Source of the DNA: Rhodopseudomonas sp. AAP120
Lineage (GTDB): Bacteria; Pseudomonadota; Alphaproteobacteria; Rhizobiales; Xanthobacteraceae
NCBI RefSeq assembly: GCF_001295845.1
Contig: NZ_LJIC01000099.1
Coordinates: 1 to 64,000 of the forward strand
Length of the DNA: 64,000 bases
Reading direction: 5' to 3'
Numbering within the stretch: the first letter of the stretch is position 1; each line of letters begins with the position of its first letter. Shown here in pieces: positions 1-8,180 of the stretch. The translations under genes were made by a program, and so were the position numbers. Below the pieces are notes generated by a model that saw nothing but the letters and a program-made list of their open reading frames with translations, made no database searches and was not told the DNA's origin.

Positions 1-51
1 CCTCCACGATGCCGAGCCTTTGCGACTCGCGGATACGCCCCCTCACCCCAG

Positions 52-77
52 CCCTCTCCCCGCAGGCGGGGAGAGGG
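52..77. repeat. Perfect 12-bp hairpin of a dispersed GC-rich repeat
   Basis: Two perfectly complementary 12-base arms (52-63 and 66-77) are separated by two bases. The flanking CCTCACCCCAGCCC sequence is typical of a repeat scattered between genes in many Alphaproteobacteria. When read through in frame it gives a recognisable false N-terminus (PHPSPLPAGGERE) on the following gene. The hairpin ends 14 bases before the GTG chosen for ureD, so it most likely lies in the untranslated leader. Confidence 0.75.
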
Positions 78-91
78 AGCGGACAGCGCTT

Positions 92-925
92 GTGACTGCA
101 ACGGACAGCCTTGCTTCCCAAACCTTCGCCGCCAATCGCGCGGTGGGTGAAGTCGCGGTCGCGGTCCGCGTGGTCGATGGCGTGACCAGGCGCGGCGCCG
201 TGCACGAGGCCGGCTCGCTCCGCGTCCGCTTTCCCTCGCCGGAGCAACAGGGGCTGTCGGCGGTGTTGGTCAATACCGCAGGTGGCGTCGCCGGCGGCGA
301 CCGCTTCAGCGTCGCCCTCGATGTCCGCGAAGGCGCGCGGCTGACGCTGACCACCGCTGCCGCCGAAAAGGTCTATCGCTCGCATGGGCCCGCGGCCGAG
401 CTCGACATCGCGCTGAAGGTCGCGGCCGGCGGGCACCTGGCGTGGCTGCCGCAGGAGACCATCCTGTTCGACCAGGCCCGCGCCGAACGCCGGATCGAGA
501 TCAACCTCGCTACCGGCGCTTCGCTGCTGCTGTGCGAATCCGTGGTCTTCGGCCGTTCGGCGATGGGCGAGACGATGCGGACCGGCCGCTTCGTCGACCG
601 CTGGCGGCTGCGGGTCGGCGGCAAGCTGGTGTTCGCCGAAACGGTCCGGCTCGACGGCGACATCGCCGCGCTGCTGGCGCGGCCGGCGGTTGCCAAAGGT
701 GGCGTCGCGGTTGCCACCGCGCTGATCGTGCCGGGTGATGCGGCCTTGGTGGAGCGGCTGCGCGAAGACGCCGAGGCATTCGGCGCCGAGGTCGGCATCA
801 CGGCCTGGAATGGAATTGCAATGGCGCGGTTCTGCGCTCAAGATGCGGCGAAGCTGCGCGCCGACATGGTGGCGGTGCTGCGCCGCGCCGCCGGCCGCGC
901 ACTGCCGCGACTGTGGTTCAGCTGA
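92..925 (+). CDS. ureD: Urease accessory protein UreD
   Basis: UreD (UreH) is the scaffold that binds apo-urease and, with UreF and UreG, delivers nickel and CO2 to the active site in the cytoplasm. The 277-residue product shows the family hallmarks NTAGGVAGGD near residue 65, the LTTAAAEKVYRS segment, and WLPQETILFD in the middle. The open frame extends upstream to a TTG at 20, but that extension encodes the repeat hairpin peptide, so I chose the in-frame GTG at 92; length then matches the family. It opens the cluster, 58 bp before ureA. Any upstream urea transporter genes would lie outside the window. Confidence 0.93.
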   Translation: MTATDSLASQTFAANRAVGEVAVAVRVVDGVTRRGAVHEAGSLRVRFPSPEQQGLSAVLVNTAGGVAGGDRFSVALDVREGARLTLTTAAAEKVYRSHGPAAELDIALKVAAGGHLAWLPQETILFDQARAERRIEINLATGASLLLCESVVFGRSAMGETMRTGRFVDRWRLRVGGKLVFAETVRLDGDIAALLARPAVAKGGVAVATALIVPGDAALVERLREDAEAFGAEVGITAWNGIAMARFCAQDAAKLRADMVAVLRRAAGRALPRLWFS

Positions 926-983
926 GTCCACCCGGTAGCGTTCACGTGCACCCACGAACTATCGCAATCGACCGAGTACCTGC

Positions 984-1286
984 ATGAATCTCTCCCCCCG
1001 CGAAAAGGACAAGCTGCTGGTCTCGATGGCCGCGATGGTGGCGCGCCGAAGGCTGGAGCGCGGCGTCAAGCTCAACCACCCCGAGGCGATCGCGCTAATC
1101 ACCGACTTCATCGTCGAAGGCGCCCGCGACGGCCGCAGCGTCGCCGAGCTGATGAAGGCCGGCGCCGAAGTCATCACCCGCGCCCAGTGCATGGACGGCA
1201 TCGCCGAGATGATCCACGACATCCAGGTCGAAGCCACATTCCCCGACGGCACCAAGCTCGTCACCGTGCACCAGCCGATTAGGTAA
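984..1286 (+). CDS. ureA: Urease gamma subunit
   Basis: Smallest structural subunit of urease, which hydrolyses urea to ammonia and carbamate. The 100-residue product is full length and begins with the standard [11 protein letters not shown] sequence. It carries [21 protein letters not shown] and ends with the usual [15 protein letters not shown]. Bacterial-type three-subunit urease is assumed because separate beta and alpha genes follow. A palindromic repeat lies between this gene and ureB. Confidence 0.98.
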   Translation: MNLSPREKDKLLVSMAAMVARRRLERGVKLNHPEAIALITDFIVEGARDGRSVAELMKAGAEVITRAQCMDGIAEMIHDIQVEATFPDGTKLVTVHQPIR

Positions 1287-1320
1287 CGGCGATGAAGACA
1301 TATCTCGAACGCCCTCTCTC

Positions 1321-1402
1321 CGTCATTGCGAGCGAACCGAAGCAATCCAGCGCAGTGCACGGAGCTGGATTGCTTCGTCGGCTACGCCTCGTCGCAATGA
1401 CG
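1321..1402. repeat. REP-like palindrome, family 1, copy 1
   Basis: An 82-bp intergenic palindrome between ureA and ureB. The outer arms CGTCATTGCGA and TCGCAATGACG are exact complements, and the inner arms GAAGCAATCCAG and CTGGATTGCTTC are also exact complements. Related copies lie at 39214-39290 and 50532-50612. This is a dispersed non-coding repeat family of Rhodopseudomonas/Bradyrhizobium genomes. Inside an operon it could affect mRNA stability (inference). Confidence 0.9.
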
Positions 1403-1421
1403 ACTGCTGCGGAGACCCATC

Positions 1422-1727
1422 ATGATCCCCGGTGAACTCTTCATCGAAGACGGCGAGATCGAGCTCAATGCCGGGCGCGGCACGGTGACGCTGACGGTGG
1501 CCAACAGTGGCGACCGGCCGATCCAGGTCGGCTCGCACTATCATTTTTTCGAAACCAATCCGGCGCTGAAATTCGAGCGCGACAAGGCCCGGGGCATGCG
1601 GCTCGACATCGCGGCCGGCACTGCCGTGCGCTTCGAGCCAGGTCAGAGCCGCGAGGTCCAACTCGTCGCGCTCGCCGGCAGTCGCACCATCTACGGCTTC
1701 CGCGGCGACGTCATGGGCAAGCTGTAG
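1422..1727 (+). CDS. ureB: Urease beta subunit
   Basis: Second structural subunit of urease. The 101-residue protein begins [16 protein letters not shown] and has the hallmark [14 protein letters not shown] followed by [17 protein letters not shown]. It ends in the usual [14 protein letters not shown] start with GGAGA nearby upstream. It lies between ureA and a small HD-domain gene rather than directly before ureC. Confidence 0.98.
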   Translation: MIPGELFIEDGEIELNAGRGTVTLTVANSGDRPIQVGSHYHFFETNPALKFERDKARGMRLDIAAGTAVRFEPGQSREVQLVALAGSRTIYGFRGDVMGKL

Positions 1728-1754
1728 AATGGCCATCCCAAGCCGGGCTGCGCC

Positions 1755-2291
1755 ATGACCGATCTCGTGCTGGTGTCGCGAGCCGCCGATTTCGCTGCGC
1801 GCTGCCATGCCGGGCAGCGGCGCAAGGGCTCGTCGCGCGAGCCCTATCTCAATCACCTCGCCGAAGTCGCCGAGATGTTGGCGTTCGCCACCGACGGTGG
1901 CGACGCCGCGTTGGTCGCGGCGGGATGGCTGCACGACAGCATCGAGGACTCGGATACAAGCCGCGACGATCTGGTCGATCGCTTCAACGAAGACGTCGCG
2001 TCGCTCGTCGTCGAATGCACCGACGACATGTCGCTGCCGCGCGCGCAGCGCAAGCGCCATCAGGTCGAACACGCACCGCATTTGACGCCGCGCGCCCGCA
2101 TGATCAAGCTCGCCGACAAGATCAGCAATGTCCGTTCGCTGATCTTCTCGCCGCCGGACGAATGGGAGCGCGAGCGGCTGGTCGATTATCTCGATTGGGC
2201 CATTGACGTCGCCGCCGGCTGCCGCGGCGTCAGCGAGCGGCTCGATCGTCTCTTCAATGAAACCGCCGCACGCGCGAGGGCTGTGTTGTGA
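1755..2291 (+). CDS. HD-domain hydrolase, MESH1-like small (p)ppGpp hydrolase
   Basis: 178-residue single-domain protein of the RelA/SpoT hydrolase-like HD superfamily. The metal and catalytic residues sit at almost exactly the spacing of metazoan MESH1 (about 179 residues): His34 in [10 protein letters not shown], His60-Asp61 followed by Glu64-Asp65 in WLHDSIED, and Asp121 in KLADKISNV. There is no synthetase or TGS/ACT domain, so a stand-alone hydrolase of (p)ppGpp or a related nucleotide is expected. Substrate is not proven: MESH1 relatives can also act on NADPH. Its stop overlaps the GTG start of ureC by four bases, implying co-translation with urease. I do not know this gene as a standard urease-operon member. 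Confidence 0.82.
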   Translation: MTDLVLVSRAADFAARCHAGQRRKGSSREPYLNHLAEVAEMLAFATDGGDAALVAAGWLHDSIEDSDTSRDDLVDRFNEDVASLVVECTDDMSLPRAQRKRHQVEHAPHLTPRARMIKLADKISNVRSLIFSPPDEWERERLVDYLDWAIDVAAGCRGVSERLDRLFNETAARARAVL

Positions 2292-4000
2292 GCACCAGGA
2301 TTGCACGTTCCGTCTATGCCGACATGTTCGGCCCGACCACCGGCGACCGCATTCGGCTTGCCGATACCGATCTGATCATCGAGGTCGAGAAGGATCTCAC
2401 CACCTATGGCGAGGAGGTGAAGTTCGGCGGCGGCAAGGTGATCCGAGACGGCATGGGACAGTCGCAAGTGACCAACGCTGACGGCGCCGCCGACACGGTG
2501 ATCACCAACGCGCTGATCGTCGATCACTGGGGCATCGTCAAAGCCGACGTCGCCATCACCGCCGGGGTCATCACCGCGATCGGCAAGGCTGGCAATCCGG
2601 ATATCCAGCCGAATGTCGATATCATCATCGGCCCCGGCACCGACGTGATCGCCGGCGAGGGCAAGATCCTCACCGCCGGCGGCTTCGACAGCCATATCCA
2701 TTTCATCTGCCCGCAACAGATCGAGCACGCGCTGATGAGCGGCGTCACCACGATGCTGGGCGGCGGAACCGGCCCGTCGCACGGCACGTTTGCGACGACC
2801 TGTACGCCGGGGCCGTGGCACATTGGCCGGATGATTCAGTCGTTCGATGCCTTCCCGGTCAATCTCGGCATCTCCGGCAAGGGCAACGCCGCGCTGCCGG
2901 GGCCGCTGAAGGAAATGATCGAAGGCGGGGCCTGCGCGCTGAAGCTGCACGAGGACTGGGGCACGACGCCAGCGGCGATCGACAACTGCCTCACCGTCGC
3001 GGACGAATACGACATCCAGGTGATGATCCACACCGACACGCTCAACGAGTCGGGTTTCGTCGAAGACACTGTGAAGGCCTTCAAGGGCCGTACCATTCAC
3101 GCTTTCCACACCGAAGGCGCCGGCGGCGGCCACGCGCCGGATATCATCAAGGTCGCGGGCCTCGAAAACGTGCTGCCGTCGTCGACCAATCCGACGCGGC
3201 CGTTCACCCGCAATACGATCGACGAGCATCTCGACATGCTGATGGTGTGCCACCATCTCGATCCGTCGATTGCCGAGGATCTGGCGTTCGCCGAGAGCCG
3301 CATCCGCAAGGAGACGATCGCGGCTGAAGACATCCTGCACGACCTCGGCGCGCTGTCGATGATGTCGTCGGATAGTCAGGCGATGGGCCGCCTCGGCGAG
3401 GTGATCATCCGCACCTGGCAGACCGCCGACAAGATGAAGAAGCAGCGCGGGGCACTGTCGCAGGACTCGTCGCGCAACGACAATTTCCGCGTCAAGCGCT
3501 ACATCGCCAAGTACACGATCAACCCGGCGATCGCCCATGGCGTCTCGAAGCTGATCGGCTCGGTCGAGAAGGGGAAGATGGCCGACCTGGTGCTGTGGTC
3601 GCCGGCGTTCTTCGGCGTCAAGCCCGATTGCATCATCAAGGGCGGCAGCATCGTCGCGGCGCCGATGGGCGATCCCAACGCCTCGATCCCGACACCGCAG
3701 CCGGTGCACTACCAGCCGATGTTCGGCGCCTTCGGCAAGGCGCTGACCGCGTCGTCGGTGGTGTTCACCTCGCAGGCCGCAGCCGCCGGCAATCTCGCCC
3801 GCGACCTCGGTATCGCCAAGAAGCTGGTTCCGATCAGCAACGTCCGCGGCGGCATCTCCAAAAAGAGCATGATCCACAACGACGCCACGCCGAAGCTCGA
3901 CGTCGATCCTGAAACCTACGAGGTCCGCGCCGACGGCGAACTGTTGACCTGCGCGCCGGCAGAGGTGCTGCCCTTGGCGCAAAGATACTTCATGTTTTGA
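2288..4000 (+). CDS. ureC: Urease alpha subunit (catalytic)
   Basis: Catalytic subunit carrying the di-nickel centre. All ligands can be seen: His136 and His138 in GFDSHIHF, carbamylated Lys219 in [11 protein letters not shown], His248 in [11 protein letters not shown], His274 in [12 protein letters not shown], Asp362 in [10 protein letters not shown]. The mobile-flap Cys321-His322 of MVCHHLDP is also present. Length 570 is normal. It uses a GTG start overlapping the stop of the preceding HD gene (GTGA). There is no sign of truncation; with subunits A and B it should form an active enzyme once nickel is inserted. Confidence 0.98.
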   Translation: MSTRIARSVYADMFGPTTGDRIRLADTDLIIEVEKDLTTYGEEVKFGGGKVIRDGMGQSQVTNADGAADTVITNALIVDHWGIVKADVAITAGVITAIGKAGNPDIQPNVDIIIGPGTDVIAGEGKILTAGGFDSHIHFICPQQIEHALMSGVTTMLGGGTGPSHGTFATTCTPGPWHIGRMIQSFDAFPVNLGISGKGNAALPGPLKEMIEGGACALKLHEDWGTTPAAIDNCLTVADEYDIQVMIHTDTLNESGFVEDTVKAFKGRTIHAFHTEGAGGGHAPDIIKVAGLENVLPSSTNPTRPFTRNTIDEHLDMLMVCHHLDPSIAEDLAFAESRIRKETIAAEDILHDLGALSMMSSDSQAMGRLGEVIIRTWQTADKMKKQRGALSQDSSRNDNFRVKRYIAKYTINPAIAHGVSKLIGSVEKGKMADLVLWSPAFFGVKPDCIIKGGSIVAAPMGDPNASIPTPQPVHYQPMFGAFGKALTASSVVFTSQAAAAGNLARDLGIAKKLVPISNVRGGISKKSMIHNDATPKLDVDPETYEVRADGELLTCAPAEVLPLAQRYFMF

Positions 4001-4011
4001 GGCGATCGCTG

Positions 4012-4137
4012 TGCCCCGGACGCGCCGCGGCACGTAGTGCCGCTGCGCAGATCCGGGGCCCCGCTTCAGGGGCTCCATTCAACCGGGGTCCCGCATCTGC
4101 GGCGCACCGCTGCGCGCTGCACCGCGCGCGGGACACG
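4012..4137. repeat. GC-rich dispersed repeat, family 2, copy 1
   Basis: About 126 bp starting TGCCCCGGA and ending CGGGACACG. Internal blocks GATCCGGGGCCCC and AACCGGGGTCCCG are shared with a second copy at 6370-6503. The two copies bracket the ABM/ureE/ureF part of the urease cluster. Non-coding; it occupies most of the ureC-ABM gap. Confidence 0.8.
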
Positions 4138-4227
4138 AGCGCAGCCCCCTTTGCATGACCGCTTCCATCCGCCTATGGTCGCGCACGGCGTTCGCGCCAC
4201 AACGATAACCCGCCGGGAGGAATTTTC

Positions 4228-4527
4228 GTGATCTATGTCGTCGCCACACTCACCGTGAAGCCCGAGATGCGGGCCGAGCTGATCGCTGCCGCCAAGGAAT
4301 GCATTGCCGGCACCCGACAAGAGCCCGGCAATGTCGCCTACGATCTGCACGAGAGCGTCACCGATCCGACCCAGATGGTGTTCGTCGAGCAGTGGGAGAA
4401 CGCCGAGGCGCTCGGCCCGCACAGCAAGACCGAGCACTTCAAGGCGTTCGGCCGCGCCGCGGCGAAGTGCCTGGCGGCGCCTCCGAAGATCGAAATCATC
4501 ACGCCTGCCAAGGTCGACGTGAAGTAA
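4228..4527 (+). CDS. ABM-domain protein (YgiN-like monooxygenase family), copy 1
   Basis: 99-residue protein of the antibiotic-biosynthesis-monooxygenase fold, a dimeric alpha/beta barrel. It begins MIYVVATLTVKPE and has the conserved His in YDLHESV, the EQW strand (FVEQWEN) and the HSKTEHFK segment. A GGAGGA Shine-Dalgarno precedes the GTG start. Family members oxidise quinols or other aromatics without cofactors, or degrade haem, but the actual substrate cannot be read from the sequence. A close paralog follows 38 bp downstream, and both lie between ureC and ureE. Confidence 0.85.
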   Translation: MIYVVATLTVKPEMRAELIAAAKECIAGTRQEPGNVAYDLHESVTDPTQMVFVEQWENAEALGPHSKTEHFKAFGRAAAKCLAAPPKIEIITPAKVDVK

Positions 4528-4565
4528 GCGGCTTCGCGGACGCTAACGAGAAGGGACAATCCCCC

Positions 4566-4865
4566 ATGATCTACGTCGTTGCCACCACGCAGGTGAAGCC
4601 GGAGGCGCGTGAGGCCTTCATCGCCGGCGCCAAGGCGTGCATCGCCGAGACCCGCAAGGAGAAGGGCTGCATCTCCTACGAGAACCACATCTCGATCAAC
4701 GATCCGAACACCTTCGTGGTGGTCGAGCGCTGGGAGAGCCGCGAGGATCTCAACGCGCATGCCCGCGCGCCTCACATGAAGGTGTGGCGCGAGCTGTCGA
4801 CGCCGTTGAAGGCGTCGCCGACCGTGATCGAGATCATCAGCGACGGCAAGGTCGAGACGTTCTGA
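4566..4865 (+). CDS. ABM-domain protein (YgiN-like monooxygenase family), copy 2
   Basis: Also 99 residues and aligning end to end without gaps with the preceding gene; by eye a little under half the residues are identical (shared MIYVVAT, VKPE, CIA-TR, VE-WE, IEII). The conserved His is in YENHISI and the aromatic strand is VVVERWES. The frame is open further upstream across copy 1, but the ATG at 4566 matches the start of copy 1 and follows an AGAAGGGA ribosome-binding site. It looks like a local tandem duplication that has diverged. No link with urease activation is known to me. Confidence 0.85.
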   Translation: MIYVVATTQVKPEAREAFIAGAKACIAETRKEKGCISYENHISINDPNTFVVVERWESREDLNAHARAPHMKVWRELSTPLKASPTVIEIISDGKVETF

Positions 4866-4986
4866 GCCTCTGCCGCTAGTCGGACATAAAGGCGAGGGCG
4901 GTCCGGCGCGATCCGGATTTCCCTCGCCCGGGAAATGCTCTAGAGCTTTGGGTTCGCCTGATTGATCCCAATGCGAAGAGCCCCGC

Positions 4987-5637
4987 ATGATCCGAGCCAG
5001 CAAAGTCTACGGACAGTATCATTTCAAGGAGCCGGCGGCCGACAGCGTCGTGCTGGCGTTCGACGATCGGCATCGGCGGCGGATGGCGATGACCGGGACG
5101 CGCGGCCTCGAGTTCCTGCTCGATCTAGAACACGCCGTTGCGCTGCGCGGCGGCGACGCGCTGGTGCTCGACGATGGCCGGCTGATCGAAGTGGTTGCCG
5201 CGCCGGAGCCGCTGCTGGAGATCCGCGGTCGCGATCCGTTGCATCTGGTGCGACTGGCCTGGCATCTCGGCAACCGGCATCTGCCGACCCAGATCATGGC
5301 CAAGGCGCTCCGCATCCGCCGCGATCACGTCATCGCCGATATGGTGAAGGGGCTTGGTGGCAAGGTCCTTGAGATCGATGCGCCATTCGATCCGGAAGGC
5401 GGTGCCTATGCGCCGGCGCACGACAGCGGCGCGCACAGCCATCACGATCACGGCCATCATGGCCACGATCACCATGACCACCACAATCACGCTCATCACG
5501 GGCATGATGATCACGGTCACGCGCATCAGCATCCTGGCCATGATCATTCCCATGGTCATGATCACCACGTGCACGATGAGCACTGCGGTCACGATCATGG
5601 CCACGCCCACGGCCATTCCCACAAGCATGAGCACTGA
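4987..5637 (+). CDS. ureE: Urease accessory nickel metallochaperone UreE with long His-rich tail
   Basis: UreE binds Ni2+ and hands it to the UreDFG complex. Residues 1-140 form the normal two-domain UreE body, with conserved [17 protein letters not shown] and [12 protein letters not shown] (the central metal-binding histidine is in LAWHLGNRH). Residues 145-216 are an unusually long tail in which 36 of 72 residues are His, mostly in HDH, HGH and HAH patterns with one Cys (EHCGHDHGH). Such tails store or buffer nickel. ATG start just after CCC; the 3' end overlaps ureF by 11 bp. Confidence 0.96.
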   Translation: MIRASKVYGQYHFKEPAADSVVLAFDDRHRRRMAMTGTRGLEFLLDLEHAVALRGGDALVLDDGRLIEVVAAPEPLLEIRGRDPLHLVRLAWHLGNRHLPTQIMAKALRIRRDHVIADMVKGLGGKVLEIDAPFDPEGGAYAPAHDSGAHSHHDHGHHGHDHHDHHNHAHHGHDDHGHAHQHPGHDHSHGHDHHVHDEHCGHDHGHAHGHSHKHEH

Positions 5638-6352
5638 GCCGGCCGCCTCGCCGAGCGAACCGCTGTCGGCGCAGCAGGGCGCTGCGCTGTATCGGCTGAT
5701 GACCTGGCTGTCGCCTTCGTTTCCAGTCGGGGCGTTCTCGTATTCCAGCGGCCTGGAATGGGCGGTGGAAGCGGGCGACGTCACCGATGCCGCAAGCTTG
5801 CGAGACTGGCTCGCCGCGATGCTCGAATACGGCGCCGGCTTTTGCGACGGCGTGTTTCTCGCCCACGCTTATCGCGCCGTCGCTAACAACGACGAGCGGG
5901 GGCTGCGTGAGATCGCCGAACTCTCCGTCGCCTTCGTGGCGTCGGCTGAGCGCCATCTCGAGACCACCACGCAGGGGCGAGCCTTCATCGAGATCGTCCG
6001 CAACGCGTGGGCGAGCGAGGGCCTTGAGCGCGCGGTCACGGCTTGCGACGGTGCGCTGGCTTATCCGGTCGCGGTCGGCCTCATCAGCGCCGTCCACGGC
6101 GTGGCGCTTGCCGCCACGCTGCATGCATTCCTGCACGCGGTGGTGTCGAACTGGATCTCAGCGGGCGCCAGGCTGGTACCGCTCGGTCAGACCGACAGCC
6201 AGCGCGTGCTCGCAGCGCTCGAACCCGTGGTCATCAGCACCGGCGAACGCGCGCTCGTCGCCTCGCTCGACGATCTCGGCAGCGCCACCTTCCGCGCCGA
6301 CCTCGCCGGCCTGCGCCACGAAACGCAGTACACCCGGCTGTTCAGGTCGTAG
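5627..6352 (+). CDS. ureF: Urease accessory protein UreF
   Basis: UreF recruits UreG to the UreD-apourease complex and gates GTP-driven nickel insertion. The 241-residue product has the standard [20 protein letters not shown] near the N-terminus, the [12 protein letters not shown] helix, and the conserved C-terminus [12 protein letters not shown]. The frame is open far upstream through the His-rich ureE tail, but the ATG at 5627 gives the normal UreF length and overlaps ureE by 11 bp. ureG, which usually comes next, is not found: a repeat and a gene on the opposite strand follow. Confidence 0.95.
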   Translation: MSTEPAASPSEPLSAQQGAALYRLMTWLSPSFPVGAFSYSSGLEWAVEAGDVTDAASLRDWLAAMLEYGAGFCDGVFLAHAYRAVANNDERGLREIAELSVAFVASAERHLETTTQGRAFIEIVRNAWASEGLERAVTACDGALAYPVAVGLISAVHGVALAATLHAFLHAVVSNWISAGARLVPLGQTDSQRVLAALEPVVISTGERALVASLDDLGSATFRADLAGLRHETQYTRLFRS

Positions 6353-6369
6353 TCGTCACACCCGCAGCG

Positions 6370-6503
6370 TGCCCCGGATGCAGTGCAGCGCGCCGCGCAG
6401 CGGCGTGGTGCACTGCTGATCCGGGGCCCCGGTTCACCCCGTGGTCAACCGGGGTCCCGGGTCTGCGAAGCGGCACTGCGTGCCGCATCGCGCCCGGGAC
6501 ACG
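6370..6503. repeat. GC-rich dispersed repeat, family 2, copy 2
   Basis: About 134 bp starting TGCCCCGGA and ending CGGGACACG. It matches 4012-4137 in its ends and in the GATCCGGGGCCCC and AACCGGGGTCCCG blocks. It fills the convergent gap between ureF and the acyl-CoA synthetase gene. Confidence 0.8.
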
Positions 6504-6505
6504 TG

Positions 6506-8068
6506 TCACCCCACCATGCGATCGCGGCCCTGCCAGAACTGGGCGCGCAGGACCTTCTTGTCGATCTTGCCGACCCCGGTCATCGGCATTTCGCTGACGA
6601 ACTTGATCTGCTTGGGCGCGTGCGCCGAGCCCTTGCGGGTTTTGACCAGCTCGATCAGTTCACGCTCGTCCGGCTCCGCGCCGGGTTTGCTGACGACCAC
6701 TGCGGTGACGGCTTCGCCCCATTTGTCGTCGGGCACGCCGACGACGGCGACCATCGCGACGCCGCTGTGGGTCGACAACACATCCTCCACTTCACGCGGG
6801 AAGATGTTGAAGCCGCCGGAGACGATCATGTCCTTCTTGCGGTCGAGGATGTACATGTAGCCGCGGTCGTCGCGCTTGGCGATGTCGCCGGTGTGCAGCC
6901 AGCCGCTCTTCAGCGTCTCGGCGGTCTGCTCCGGCCGCTTCCAATATTCCTTCATCACATGCGGCGCGCGCACGCAGATCTCGCCGGCTTCGCCGTCGGG
7001 CACTTCCTGATCGTTCTCATCGAGAATGCGCGCGTCGCAGGCCGCGATCGGGAAGCCGCAGGACAAGAACAGATCGGGCTGCTTCGGATCGTGATCGGCC
7101 TTGCGCAGCACCGACACCGGGTAGCACTCGGTCTGGCCGTAAAGCTGCGAAAACACCGGACCGATCCGCTCGATGCCTTCGACCAGCCGCGTCGGCGACA
7201 TCGGCGAAGCGCCGTAGAGCACGAGGTCGAGTGAGCTGAGGTCGGTCTTCGCCAACGCCGGATGATCGAGCAGCACGTAGATCATCGTCGGCACGAACAA
7301 CGTGAAATTGATCTTCTCCCGCTGGATGGTCTGCAGCACGGCTTCGGGATCGAAGCCCTTCATCATGTGGATGGTGCCGCCGCGCATCAGCGCCGGCAGC
7401 ACCTTGGTGCCGGCAACGTGACTGATCGGCGCCACGGTGAGATAGCGCGGGTCCATCGGGATTTCGAAATCGGCCAGGATGGCGCTGGCGAAGCCGGCGT
7501 TCTCGCGATGCCGGCGCAGCGCGCCCTTCGATTTTCCCGTCGTTCCGCCGGTGTAGTTCAGCACGGCGACATCGTCGAGCTGCGCGAAATCCTTTGGCGT
7601 GGCGCTGCCGGCCTTGTCGAGTGCGACCAGCAGGTCGAGGCCGTAATCGGCCTTGCCGACAGTAAACACGTGGCGCAGGCCGCGCGCCTGCATCGCGAGT
7701 TCGCCACCACGTTGCAGAAAGGCGGCAGCGTCGATCACCAGGATCTCGGCGCCGGAATCCTCGATCTGATCGATCTGATCATCGCGCGAGCCGAGCGGAT
7801 GCAGCCAGGTGATGGCGAAACGGCAGAGCTGCGCGGCGACGCCGGCGCACCAAGTCTCAGCGCGGTTTGCAGTGAGCATCGCGACCCGCGTGCCGGGCTG
7901 CGCGCCCAGGCCCATGAACACCTTCTGGATGCTGCCGATCATGTCGACGGCGCCGCGGTAGCTCAGCGTCCCGCCCGGCCAGCTGAACGCGGTGCGCGTC
8001 GGATAGCGGGACAGCGCGCGCAGGGTCTGCGTGCCGGCGGTGGGGAATGCGTTAAGGGCGTCGGTCAT
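6506..8068 (-). CDS. AMP-binding acyl-CoA synthetase/ligase
   Basis: 520-residue member of the ANL superfamily: it activates a carboxylic acid as acyl-AMP and transfers it to CoA. The A3 phosphate-binding loop reads LNYTGGTTGKSKGAL. LYGQTECYPV is the A5 adenine-site motif, SGWLHTGDIAKRDDRGYMYILDR holds the A7/A8 Asp and hinge, and GKIDKKVLRAQF near the end holds the A10 catalytic Lys. The chosen ATG at 8068 gives normal length; the frame continues upstream without homology. Substrate is unknown, a fatty or aromatic acid being most likely. Divergent from the nitronate monooxygenase gene. Confidence 0.9.
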   Translation of the reverse strand: MTDALNAFPTAGTQTLRALSRYPTRTAFSWPGGTLSYRGAVDMIGSIQKVFMGLGAQPGTRVAMLTANRAETWCAGVAAQLCRFAITWLHPLGSRDDQIDQIEDSGAEILVIDAAAFLQRGGELAMQARGLRHVFTVGKADYGLDLLVALDKAGSATPKDFAQLDDVAVLNYTGGTTGKSKGALRRHRENAGFASAILADFEIPMDPRYLTVAPISHVAGTKVLPALMRGGTIHMMKGFDPEAVLQTIQREKINFTLFVPTMIYVLLDHPALAKTDLSSLDLVLYGASPMSPTRLVEGIERIGPVFSQLYGQTECYPVSVLRKADHDPKQPDLFLSCGFPIAACDARILDENDQEVPDGEAGEICVRAPHVMKEYWKRPEQTAETLKSGWLHTGDIAKRDDRGYMYILDRKKDMIVSGGFNIFPREVEDVLSTHSGVAMVAVVGVPDDKWGEAVTAVVVSKPGAEPDERELIELVKTRKGSAHAPKQIKFVSEMPMTGVGKIDKKVLRAQFWQGRDRMVG

Positions 8069-8180
8069 GGGGCTTGCTCCCGAATGTTTGTCATCGGCTT
8101 TTGCGCGTGCCAATGTTCGGCACAAGAGTAGCACGCCGACGCGTCGGCGAAACACCAAAGATGATGAGGGAGAAACGACT

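Noticed and set aside
2186-4078. 630-residue frame antisense to ureC
   Set aside because: Arg/Asp/Ala-rich shadow of a GC-rich gene; ureC is certain and no domain is seen in the antisense product.
4299-4565. N-terminal extension of ABM copy 2 across ABM copy 1
   Set aside because: Out-of-frame read of copy 1; copy 2 aligns gap-free with copy 1 from ATG 4566.
5419-5634. CRISPR or tandem DNA repeat in the His-rich region
   Set aside because: Irregular CAC/CAT/GAT/GGC codon mix, not direct repeats with spacers; it encodes the UreE tail.
5125-5784. Antisense frame with an apparent highly hydrophobic Met/Val/Ile-rich membrane protein
   Set aside because: It is the reverse complement of the His codons in the ureE tail (CAT/CAC read as ATG/GTG), an artefact.
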